The notes under the pieces were generated by a model, which searched no databases, was not told where the DNA came from, and was given only the letters and a program-made list of their open reading frames with translations. The position numbers were made by a program, and so were the translations under genes. Of a stretch of DNA of 64,000 nt, positions 1 to 10,153 are shown piece after piece (the first letter of the stretch is position 1; every line of letters begins with the position of its first letter). Origin of the DNA: Parietichytrium sp. I65-24A (taxonomy: Eukaryota > Sar > Bigyra > Thraustochytrida > Thraustochytriidae); assembly GCA_012862575.1 (NCBI GenBank), contig BLSF01000001.1, positions 310,001 to 374,000 on the forward strand. The letters run 5' to 3'.

Positions 1-980
1 CATGTTCATTCGGTTGTTTATCGATTATTATTGTTATCTTGTTATCAAACGCAGTGATCAAAAGCCAAAGCCGCGGTGGGTGGGTGGGTCGCTGCTTCCT
101 TCGAACTGATGATGAAAGTCAATTCTTCGTCCTTCCTTCCTTCCTTCCTTTCTTCCTTTTTCTCTGTCTCCCAGAACTCCCAGCACGGTCACGATTTGGC
201 TATTGAACAGCTAACATGCCGTATTACTGAGTAGTACCTGCCGTTGCTTCTTGGTTAGACTGCGAGAGAGTGAGTGCGTGAGTGAGAGGAAGAGGAAGAG
301 ACTTGTGAGGGCAGGCGTAGTGTGCGAGCTGACTGACGCGAGGGCTAGCTAGCTAGCGACGCTCGTCCGTAGCAAAGGGCGCCCGCTTGCTTGTTGGCTG
401 TTGATTTGTTGTGTTTGTTTGGATTGTTTCTGTTTCTGTTGGGCGTCAAGCCATCTGCATCTGAAATGATTGAGAGGCCTAGCTAGCACAAGTCATCTGC
501 ATTGGCTTTTGGCTTTCGGCTTCCGGCGTTTGGCGTGCTCGTATACTCACAGTCGGTCCTTCTGACTAGTCAAGCCCCAACACTGAGCTCTGAACTCTGG
601 CAGCGGATTGCATCTGTGATCTGTGGTCCGTCCGTCTTTCTGCTCTGTTGATTCTGTTGATTTTGTTGACTGCGAATTTCAATTTATTCTAAACATCATT
701 TCGAGTTCCGGACAGGGCGGCATCAGCACATAAAAGTAGAAGAGAAGAGAAAGCAGGGGCGAACGAGGACGGCCCAAAAGATACAGGCAGCAGCTTATCA
801 TAGCCGTACAAGCTTCGAACCGATGAAATGTCTGGCGGGAGGAGGAAAGCGAGGAATTGTGTTCCAGCTAGTGGTGATACTCGCGGTACTACGCAGGCTT
901 TTGCAGGACGATGTACGAGGGCTTGAGCCTTCTGCTAACATGCAAGCAAATGCTTATTTGCAGGCGCTCTCCCTTGTAAT

Positions 981-1008
981 GGTACTCAGTACTCGAGTAC
1001 TAGTACCT
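981..1008. repeat. Nested perfect palindromes (GTAC/CTAG type)
   Basis: The stretch contains the 14-bp perfect palindrome AGTACTCGAGTACT (988-1001), which overlaps the 10-bp palindrome GTACTAGTAC (997-1006). The 14-mer recurs exactly inside 4703-4718, and the 10-mer recurs at 1672-1681 and 3639-3648. Function is unknown. Confidence 0.85.
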
Positions 1009-1670
1009 CGACCGTCGATACTCAGGACAGCACCAGAACTCTCGGTTTCAACTTTCATCCCTTTTCCCAAACTCTCCAAACTCCTCGAGAATGTAGGAAA
1101 TCCTCAACTCGTTCCAACAAAGATAGCGAAAGTCTCCAAGCGACAGAGCACGACTCAACGTGAGCTGTGTTTTGGTCTTTTGTCTTTTGAACAGGACTTG
1201 ACCGAAGAAGAAAGGAAAAGTCCGCGTTGACAGTGAGTGAGTCAGGCCCCTTGACACCCGTGCGTCTCCAAGTGATAAGTTATGGTGCTGCTAGTACCAG
1301 TGCACAGCGCCTGGTGATGATTGAGCGCTTTTGTTGACTCACGGCTCTCACGGCAGCACGGTGGCGGCAGGATGGCATGAATCATGCACGAGTAGCGAGC
1401 GCGTAGCGCAGAGAGCGTTTGGCGCTGGTTGGCCGAGTCAGAAGTCAAGTTTGTTAATCTGTCAGCCAACCAGATAGCCACCTTCGATTTGGGCATTCAC
1501 AGTCAATCATGTTCACTGTCAGTCAACGCTCCCGATCATCTTCTTCCTCCTCCTCAAGCGACTTCGTAGCTCGGTCTAATCTTCCCATGCAAGAAGCTCT
1601 TTCTGCTCTTCCTAATCTCTTCTCATGCGAGCGCACGGGTAGCGCGGGTTTAACCATCGCTCTAAATGAC

Positions 1671-1682
1671 GGTACTAGTACC
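1671..1682. repeat. 12-bp perfect palindrome GGTACTAGTACC
   Basis: This is a perfect inverted repeat with no spacer. It shares its 10-bp core with 997-1006 and 3639-3648. Confidence 0.85.
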
Positions 1683-3452
1683 TCGGCGGCTGGCCCGTAG
1701 TCGTCTCGTAGCACAGCGGTGAATGTGGCGGCTGAGCGAAAGCGTGAGAGTCTGTGCATCACGAGCGAGTTAGCGAGCGGGGGAGCGCCACGATTCCGAG
1801 TCAGAGAACTCACTCACTCACTGATATCATCATGATTTTATGGCCGTCAAGTCTTGTCAAAATCAGTCGATAAACCTTTCCATGCAAGTCCGCCCGATTC
1901 AGAGACAGGCTGGCTCCCCTTGTTTTGCTTCATGGGTTTCAAACAGATCAGGGCATTGAGGGCCACGAGGTCCAAATAGAGTTCGTGACGGTATACTGTC
2001 GTTGGGCTGTGACTTGCTGTGATTGCGTGTGTGGCCCGGTTAGCGGGTGAGCAACCTGGCTTGGCCGAAGATGATAGTCCGACGCTGAGAATTCGAACAA
2101 GTTGAGGCTCCGCTGCCCTCTGAGTTGGCGAATGGTGTCAGTGCTGTCATGTTATGACACCTCTGACACCTCACAGGTGCAGGTATGATGCTACGCCCCA
2201 ACGGACTTGAACTGGAAACAAAAACAACAAACAAATAAGCGTTCTCATCAACCAAAACAAGCCGGGCGGTAAAATCAAGGCCCGAAGCACCTGGAGCCAA
2301 TTGATGTGTATTTCGATAAGTTACATTCCGTTCACGAATCACGAGCCTTTTCAGTACTCAGACTGTATCTAATTTCATGTGAGCCGTTTCGAATCACTTG
2401 AGTCACGGATGGCAGAAACCAAAAGTTCGCGCCAAGGAAAAGCAATGGTTTGACTGGAAATGCTTCAAGACTTGCTCTTTCTGACATTTGTGAATCTTTT
2501 TGAAACAGTAAAGCTCATGGGAAAGAAACACAGAAAAACTATGACCATGAGATCATGAGATCATGAGATTGGATCAATTGCATCGTAACCCATAATCATC
2601 TGGTACTAGTGCTGGTACTGATGGCGAGTGTACCTCCACCTCACAGTACAGTGAGGCGTCTAACTCCATATTATGGTAAACGTTATGGAGGTGAGTATGT
2701 ACTAGCGAAAACCTCATACTCCTTGTCGGGACGTACCTTCTCATCTTCGTACAAAGACACAACTTTTTGTGCGTGTCCGTGACTCGAACGCTCGCCAGAA
2801 CTGAGAGAATTACCGGCACGGAAGTCAAACTCAGATCATCATTGAAAGCTCTCGAGAACTAGAGAAAAGCTCCTATTGGGCGGCGGACAATTATTCCACC
2901 CAATGCGCGACTAGCGCGACTCGAAGTATCCTGAGATTGCTGTGTTGGGAGTGTGCGCCAAGCGATCTTGAGTTTACCGGTACAGTAGAACTGTTGATAA
3001 GATGGTATATGTGGAGAAGATGTGTGGGAGGGGCATCGCTTTGAAACAGTCAATCAACCAAAAAAATCAGAATTCAGAAAAACAGGAACGCAGCCTCCTT
3101 TCAGACCTTCGTTTGCCCAGCTATGAAACGAATTTGTGATCTCCACGACACCATCATTAGAATCAGAACTTTAAGTAAGCAAAGAAAAAACAATCGCGTC
3201 CCACTCACTGTCTCTGTTCAGTTGAATCTCAATCAATTCTGATCTTTCAAAGAGACGAAGCGAAGCCTTCGGTGTCAAAACATGTCAAGGCCGTCACGCG
3301 GTGGCTTGTTTGGTCAGTCCAGCAGTCCACAAGTTCACAAGAGTAAGCGGTAGGCTTATACAAAGGCATCTCGAGCACCTTGGGTCTTGGAGTCAGCATG
3401 GGACCTGAGGATTTGTGCTCACAATGATCGTGGCCCGTGTCAACTTTTAAGA

Positions 3453-3590
3453 GTGTACTGCACTAGTGCAGAGTGTAGTACACGTACTAACGTGTAGGTT
3501 AGTGCCAGTTCGTGACAGGGAGTGTACTAACCAGTACGTAGGGGTACTGGTATTATTACTGGTATTATGGTACTCAGTATCGCTTCCAAG
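3453..3590. repeat. Cluster of GTAC/CTAG palindromes
   Basis: The stretch contains the 12-bp perfect palindrome TGCACTAGTGCA (3459-3470), which recurs exactly at 8558-8569. It also contains repeated GTACTAAC/GTACTGG words, a near-duplicated TGGTATTA motif and one TACTCAGTA. No coding potential is seen. Confidence 0.75.
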
Positions 3591-3638
3591 GGCCAATTTT
3601 TCACTCGCCCGCAACAGGTAAGACCTTCCTGAGAGGTG

Positions 3639-3648
3639 GTACTAGTAC
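3639..3648. repeat. 10-bp palindrome GTACTAGTAC, third copy
   Basis: This is an exact copy of the palindrome at 997-1006 and 1672-1681, in the same gene-poor region. Confidence 0.8.
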
Positions 3649-4702
3649 TCAACCCAGCACTTGAAGGAACACGCAGATGTTACTCGTACAGCGCACGAGG
3701 CTGCCGTGATTGTGCCGTGAGTTGTGCAAGTGGCGCGACGCGAAGCTCATGCCCTTTCACAAAAAGGTGGTGAATCCAGGGCCGCCTTCAAGCAATGAAG
3801 AAATTTCTGAGAGGACTGCAATCAGAATCAGAACTTGAGAATATCTTTCCAGCGTGTGGGTGAAGGTCTTCCTGACCAAAACCCTTCACCCGGGAACCTG
3901 GGAACCCGAATCATAAGACAGCGACTTTCCACTCGTTTTGTTTGATTGTTTGTTTGATTGATTGTTTGATTGAAGGTCGCTTCGAGAATCGTAGACGTGA
4001 GCGGGCGAGCTACACCATCCCAGTCAGCATCATCGCAACCCGGCTCGAACCGCCGCGGTTTTCAAAAGAAATAAGAGAGACTCAGCTTGGTTCTCGGTAC
4101 TGTACAAGAGGGTTGAGTGATCTTTTTTGTTTTTACTCTTGCTCGTATGCTAAAAGCCGAGCCCGAGGAATCAATGCTCGCGACCTTGGAGGAGACACTT
4201 TCGGTCTTTTCCATCCGTTGACCTCGACGATCCTCATCGGCAAAAGGAACCACATTCGTCAAAGAACCGAGTTCTTTGCTTGTTTTGCTTTGTGCGCATA
4301 AACGCAACCAGCTTGAGAAGATAAGGCCCCAAAACTTAAATTGGCGCGGCTCTGTCGCGAGTGCGAGAGGAACTGCCTTGCTGTTTGCCCTCGAGATGAG
4401 TTGGTTTTCGTCTGAAACTGATGAAAAGATGCGAGCATGAGTTCGGGCAAAGTCGCCGAGCCTTGATTGATCCCTGTGTATATGTTTTTGACAAACTACA
4501 AATATACAGCGCGAAAGTCCTCGCCATGCGCATAGCTCGGTTCTCGACGTTCGGCTTGTTCTCCCTCGCAACTGGTAAGATGGCCAATTTTAATCTGCCC
4601 CGCACAAGTCTCGAACAGAAAACGTGGGTTTCTTGACAGTGTTAGTTGCACAAGACCACTGACGTGCTCGGTTCTTGTGGAAATTTCATCTGCGGGGGCC
4701 GG

Positions 4703-4718
4703 GAGTACTCGAGTACTC
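4703..4718. repeat. 16-bp perfect palindrome GAGTACTCGAGTACTC
   Basis: It is self-complementary over all 16 bases and itself made of two GAGTACTC units. Its inner 14 bases match 988-1001. Confidence 0.85.
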
Positions 4719-6380
4719 GAGTCTTCTTATGAGCAGTACTTGCGCGCATCGCAAAATTCAACAATCTGATGCTTCGGCTCATGCAACCGACTCTGCTTCT
4801 CCAACGACTGTGGGTTTGAGTGCGAATTTATCAGAATTCAGAAACATATCGAAGGAACCTCACGGGCAATCACGTGGGACGTTGATCGAGCAATATCGAG
4901 CACCGTTTTCAGTGTCACAACTCGACCTCGGTCAAGTCCTCTAGTAGTTTTCTAGAATTCCATAGAATCCGAACCGGCTTCGCAAGTTTTGCAAGAGAGG
5001 CGAGTCGAGTTGTGCAGGACATGCGAGTGGTTGCAGTCAGCATCAGCCAGAACTCGCACAACACCCTTCGCTGCAGAGTTCAGCGTTTTGAGTTGCCAGC
5101 TTTTTCATTCACTTTTTCAATTTTACAAACTTGGTGCAAACTTCAGGCCTTCAAAACAAACAAGGTCTCCGACTCTCTTATCCGCTCGCTATCATGTGGC
5201 CTAGGAGGTGTCGGTGGATTCATGCTCCCGAGGCGTCGGCGTTTTCAGAATCCTACGGACTTGCTTGGCCATCCGTAGTGCGGTCACACTAGCATGGCTT
5301 AAACTATTGCTATGACTGTTCGCACTTCTTCTTCTTTTCGCCTGAACTATGGCTTAGGCACGTCGCTAGCTGCAAGCTAGTTCTCCTGCCAGCATGACCT
5401 GCACGATCCGCTAGTAGTATTCAGAGATTTACTAGCGTCTTACTTTGAGGACTAAGTACCACCAGCGGTTCAGCTGGCAATCGAGGTTTGTGCCAAGCTA
5501 TTCCACATCTAAACATTAATATAGTACTTGTCCGAGGAAAAGGGACTGCACAGAGGACTCCGGGTAACAACGATAGCCATCACTACCGATGTGCCTATTC
5601 AGGCCTACCCCCTTCCTTCTTCCTCTCTCCCCCATTCCCTCTCAACCCTCGCACAGCCTCCTACCTCTCGTGCTATTCACCATTGCTAGTAACCATTCCC
5701 ATATCGCCCTTAGCATTCCAATAATATAACACTAACATCGGATAAGCGTTTGTTTGGTGCCGTTCTGGCATGCTAGTATCATTAGCTTCTCTTGCTACCA
5801 CCCGCAATAGCGAGTGCGTAACAGGGCGGGTAGTCACCAGGTTCTGTGAGGATCGGAGGAGGAATAAAGAAGGAGGCAGCGAAGTGGGCATTCCCTTTCT
5901 CTCTTTCTCTCTTTTTGGGAAACAGTGCCTAGGCTAGAGCTAGAGATAGCGCTCTCTGTACTACTACCTAACTAGCTAGTACACGGAAAGGGAGGCATTC
6001 CCAGGCGGTCCTAGCGGAGCGATTAGCACGCGCCGAGGACCCATTCAGCAAAAAGCCAAGAGCCAAGAGCGGCGGAGTGCGAAGGACACAGCTCGGAACA
6101 GCGCGGGAACAGCTTGGGAACAGCGCGAAGGGGAGAGCAGCAGCAGCAGTAGCAGCAGCATTAGCAGCGCGCGGCGGGGACACAGCGAGGAACAGCAGTG
6201 CGTTCCGCGGCGGGAAAAAGAAAAAGAGACTCTCTTTTGATTTCGCGTTGGATTTACTTACTGTTAGTAAACCTTTGGTCTTGGTCGCGCGACGAGGTTT
6301 GGCTCTTAGCTTTTGGCTTTTGGCGCGTGTGATTATATTGTTTTGCGGCTGGTCTGCGCGGGCAGGGATCGAGGGCTAAG

Positions 6381-8156
6381 ATGCAGGTAGCAGAGCGGTA
6401 CCGTCTGCGAAGCCTGAGCTCGCAGCGCGAGGAGGACTCGCTGGATGTCGACGATGAGCAACAGAGGAATGCGACGGTGTCCGGGCCGTCCAGCTTGGTG
6501 GCGCAGATGAAACTTCATTTGGAGATGTCGAGGAAGAGGAGCCATAGTCTGCCGGTGTCGGACCTGCGCCATGTGTGCAAAGCCAACCGGCTGGAAGAGT
6601 TGCCGACTCCGGATGTCAACCCAGCAGAGCACGAGTGCTCCTCGGAGAGTGATGTAGTTCTGCCCGTGGTGTGCGAATTTGCACGCGAAGAGAAGAAGAA
6701 GGAGCTGTGCTTGATTTGTTTTGGAAAGTTCTCGGAGAGACACCCGGAAATTGCCATCCCATGCTTGGCCAAGTGCAACACAGCCCCAGTCCACGCCAAG
6801 TGCATGTACGAGTGGATCGAGACCCGCAGTGGAAATGGAACTCAACAAGACTCCAATTGCCCGCTTTGCCGCGGCCCGCTCGGTGCGCTCAAGTACTCTC
6901 CTCATGACCCCCTAAACACGGCCGCTATGACTTTATTCGGGCATCGCAAGAGCTTTGTGACGAGGCCCGTCCCTCGTAGCGTTGGTGTGGTCAGATGCTA
7001 CCTCAAGGTCACTCGTGACGAGTCCGGCCTCTTAGGCTCCATCACACGCTACGAGCTTTATCTTCAGGCGCCTGTCCCCACGAGATATCCTCGCGGCCCG
7101 CTTCCATCGGCAGACAGCCCAGAAAGCGGGGACAAGTTGTTGTTGGTTGCAGAGAAGCGTCGTGGCCGTGCAAGCTATTTTGGTTCTGTGTTAGACATTA
7201 CTTTAGACCCCGAAGGCCAGAATTTTAAGAAGGATGGCCCATATTACGTGGGATGTATGAAGAGCAGTGCGTCCGGATTGGAGCACGTAATATTAACGCC
7301 TTGCGCAGCCCGAGGTGGTGCCGACGGAGGTTCGCCTGGGGTGAAAAGGCCTTTCCACACTGAAGTCGGCGCGGTCAAGTATTTACAGAACCGCGTTGGA
7401 AAGAACGTCGGACCGCGTCGGATGAAGGTATGCATTCCAAAGGTTACCCGCGAAGATGAGACGGCTTTTGCTAGCCCAGCTTCCCGTCTGGAGACCCCTA
7501 GTGTGTGCCTTGGTTTGCATCAGACGCATCCCGTTGTGACACCTGCTCCGACGACAGGTTCAACCGGCGCGAGCGGTTCGGCACCTCTTCCATCGGCCTG
7601 GTTGAAGGCGCAAAAGCAAAAGAACTCGAGCCATGATGAAGGGCATGATGTGCCTCGTGACGAGCCTCAGGTGGAGGATGCTGAAAACGATTCGGACTCC
7701 GAGGACGACGCCAGTGACGATGACGACGAGTGCGTTGAAAAGTCAAAGTGGGCGACCTGCATGTATCGGCCTCCTCACAGAACCCAATCCATGAAGCAGC
7801 TTCTTCGAAAGCGGAATGAGGGTGGCTCGCCGGACGAGAAGCTTATTTTTGGATACAACAAACAGCCGTATTGGCTCGACTCTATTCAAGCCTATTCACT
7901 GGACTTGCAGGGACGCGTAACACTCCCGTCCAACAAGAATTTCCAGCTTTTATTCGAGGGTGAACCAGAAAAGTCACCCTCCCGATCAACCAATAGTTTC
8001 CGTCAGCCTTTGCACTACGACATCACCTTGCAGTTTGGCAAGGTCCATGAAGGGCTGACGGAAGTGTATACTCTAGATTTGCAGTGGCCTATGTCTCCAC
8101 TGCAAGGGTTTGGCGTATGCCTTAGTGCATGTGTTCATAAACTCGCCTGTGCATAA
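6381..8156 (+). CDS. RING-finger/tubby-domain fusion protein
   Basis: 591 residues, no intron. Residues 110-163 form a zinc-binding RING of C4HC3 order (C110, C113, C128, C132, H138, C141, C160, C163), closest to the RING-CH/variant class, so a ubiquitin E3 ligase is likely. Residues about 200-591 read as a tubby C-terminal domain. There is a first strand RCYLKV, a basic patch EKRRGR at 258-263 where tubby proteins bind phosphoinositides, GPRRMKVCIP at 344-353, the YNKQPYW and GRVTLPSNKNFQ strands, and the closing KLAC with one extra residue. A roughly 120-residue insertion (355-475), ending in an acidic serine stretch, splits the tubby barrel. Plant tubby proteins carry an F-box in the equivalent N-terminal place, so a membrane-tethered ubiquitin ligase is my inference. 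The ATG at 6381 is the first in frame. The 3' flank has a poly-T run near 8190. Confidence 0.85.
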   Translation: MQVAERYRLRSLSSQREEDSLDVDDEQQRNATVSGPSSLVAQMKLHLEMSRKRSHSLPVSDLRHVCKANRLEELPTPDVNPAEHECSSESDVVLPVVCEFAREEKKKELCLICFGKFSERHPEIAIPCLAKCNTAPVHAKCMYEWIETRSGNGTQQDSNCPLCRGPLGALKYSPHDPLNTAAMTLFGHRKSFVTRPVPRSVGVVRCYLKVTRDESGLLGSITRYELYLQAPVPTRYPRGPLPSADSPESGDKLLLVAEKRRGRASYFGSVLDITLDPEGQNFKKDGPYYVGCMKSSASGLEHVILTPCAARGGADGGSPGVKRPFHTEVGAVKYLQNRVGKNVGPRRMKVCIPKVTREDETAFASPASRLETPSVCLGLHQTHPVVTPAPTTGSTGASGSAPLPSAWLKAQKQKNSSHDEGHDVPRDEPQVEDAENDSDSEDDASDDDDECVEKSKWATCMYRPPHRTQSMKQLLRKRNEGGSPDEKLIFGYNKQPYWLDSIQAYSLDLQGRVTLPSNKNFQLLFEGEPEKSPSRSTNSFRQPLHYDITLQFGKVHEGLTEVYTLDLQWPMSPLQGFGVCLSACVHKLACA

Positions 8157-8557
8157 AACAAAAATTCAGCTCTATTGTCTCTCTCTCTTCTTTTTTTTTT
8201 TTTTTCCGAGCTTTTAATCACCGTCATCGATTGTTTTTCTCTTCTTTTTTGGCCATAAGCAGGCTTATTCCAGGACTATTTCTTTCCGTAGAACAGATTG
8301 TGCACACATCCAATCAGAGAAAAGAGCAGGTAAAAAAATGGCAAGAGAGTTTGCACCTGGTGGGGAGAAGCAACACGCGACGTTTCCACCCCTCGCATTT
8401 GCTTGTGCATACACTGCACACCTCAAACTAACAATCGCTTCTCTCCCTCGAGTCGCAGCGCATCACTGATCCGAAGCCCGAGTCTTTGCTTCTCTTTGAA
8501 ACTACTCGGACTTCAAGATTACTATTCTACTCTGTCAGTGTAGTCTCTATATCCGAT

Positions 8558-8569
8558 TGCACTAGTGCA
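8558..8569. repeat. 12-bp perfect palindrome TGCACTAGTGCA, second copy
   Basis: It is identical to 3459-3470. It lies about 400 bp after the end of the RING-tubby gene. Confidence 0.85.
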
Positions 8570-8885
8570 GTTCTTTGTGGCCGATGCTCAATTCGTCAGG
8601 GAAATTGCCCATGACTTGAAAAGTTGTCCGAGTATTGGTTTTACAGAAGAATTCCGAAGTGTTTCCCTCAGGAACACAAGAAGCAGAATGTGGTCCAGTC
8701 TCGTTTAGCTTTGAAAGTCGTTCTTGTGGAGGGACGAGTCGCGACCTTCTCGCTTCCCACATGCACACAAGGTCTTCGATGGACGATCCAAAACAGCAGA
8801 GCAAAACTCACTGCTACGGAGCATGACACTCCGCCCGTAACAGGCAGCTTTGGGCTAGTAGCAGTGTGTCTGAGCTGTACTCCTC

Positions 8886-9035
8886 GAAGAGTGAAGAGTG
8901 AAGAGTGAAGAGTGAAGAGTGAAGAGTGAAGAGTGAAGAGTGAAGAGTGAAGAGTGAAGAGTGAAGAGTGAAGAGTGAAGAGTGAAGAGTGAAGAGTGAA
9001 GAGCGAAGAGTGAAGAGTGAAGATTGAAGAGTGAA
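8886..9035. repeat. 7-bp satellite (GAAGAGT)n, about 21 copies
   Basis: Tandem GAAGAGT units run almost perfectly; only a few copies near the right end carry single substitutions. Because 7 is not a multiple of 3, all frames stay open for long stretches and give false repetitive reading frames. One strand is entirely purine plus T. Confidence 0.95.
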
Positions 9036-10121
9036 GGTACTCTCTCCCCAGAGCTGACGTGAGAGTGCTGCTTCCTTTTCACAGCAAAAACTTGAAGATC
9101 TGGCCGTCAGCCGATGCGGAAGCTTTTGCAATGAAGCGCCCCCCTTCACGCGAAGAGATGAGAAGAAAAGAGTAGATGCATCTTGGGTAAACATTTAGAG
9201 TTTAGATTCTAGAATCTGTACTCTGAATTTCCAGGGAAAACTCTCCGCAAGAGGCAACTTGGGGAGCTATACTGCAAGAAAATTGTATTTCGTGTCCAAG
9301 GCATTCCAAGCATTTCAGGCATTCCGCTCACCGATTGTATCGAAACAGCTAGTAGGCGGGCTCGAGCCGAGATTCGGGTGAAGCAGGTCAAGTGAATGAA
9401 TGTGCTCGACTGCTAATGAGCAGTGAAGAGAGAGAGAGAGAGACAGGGAGAGTCGAGAGAGCGCTTGGACATGAGAAGAAAAAGGAAGTGGTCGGGCTGA
9501 GCGGCGGAGGAAGCAACCCTCTCATTCTTTTTCTTTCCGAAAACTAATTCTATCAAATCAATCGGGAAAAAGTGGTTATAGCATTTCGAGAAGTTGAGTG
9601 CTTATAAACGTCAACGCAGAATCAAAAACCATCTTCTTACAGAGCTGTGGAAGTCCTGGCAGTACTGTTTCTAGCTGGCACTAGCAGTTGCCACAGTACC
9701 AAAGGACTCCTGATTACTGGGCGTCGAAAGTTTCTTGCGGAACTAGAGGAACATGCACAGATGAACTCTCAGTGCATCCTCCGTGAGCAACCGCAGCTTC
9801 GCGGTGATGCTCTCTGCTTCTCTGCAAGTTCCAAGCCGATCGCCACACATTGCTCGTGTCGGCCCTTCGCAGCTTGCCCAGCTTGCGCAGCTTGCGGTCG
9901 CTCTGAGCTTCTTCGCATTGGAATGTCTGCGAGAAGCAAACGTATGCGCCGGCTTATCACATTCCCCATAGGTCCACGAAATATTTCTCCCACCCCTCCG
10001 GCTTCCTTCCGTACCAGCTTCCTAGCTGTTCATCCAAGAGGTGTGTGTTGGACCTGCACTTACGGGACCCGGCAGCCGCGTTAAAGTAAGAGTACTGAGT
10101 ACATCGGGAAGGAAGAACAAC

Positions 10122-10153
10122 CAGCATCAGCATCAGCATCAGCATCAGCAGCA
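10122..10153. repeat. CAGCAT hexamer microsatellite
   Basis: About five tandem CAGCAT units end in CAGCAG, in non-coding sequence. Confidence 0.9.

Larger units (their letters stand above)
1..6380. other. Gene-poor intergenic region
   Basis: No reading frame here looks like a real protein: the longest (about 170 codons) are arginine/serine-rich and overlap each other on both strands. The region holds a CTTC microsatellite near 130-160, an 8-bp ATGAGATC repeat at about 2546-2569, and many perfect palindromes built from GTAC and CTAG (listed separately). The last 400 bp before 6381 are likely the promoter and 5' UTR of the RING-tubby gene. An unrecognised non-coding RNA or an exon-poor gene cannot be excluded. 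Confidence 0.6.

Noticed and set aside
823-1230. 135-codon frame starting with an ATG and a hydrophobic N-terminus
   Set aside because: It contains palindromic repeat sequence, has no domain and is overlapped by frames on the other strand.
8814-9194. Repetitive 126-codon frame with FTLHSSL repeats
   Set aside because: It is produced by the 7-bp GAAGAGT satellite, which keeps all frames open; not a protein and not a CRISPR array.
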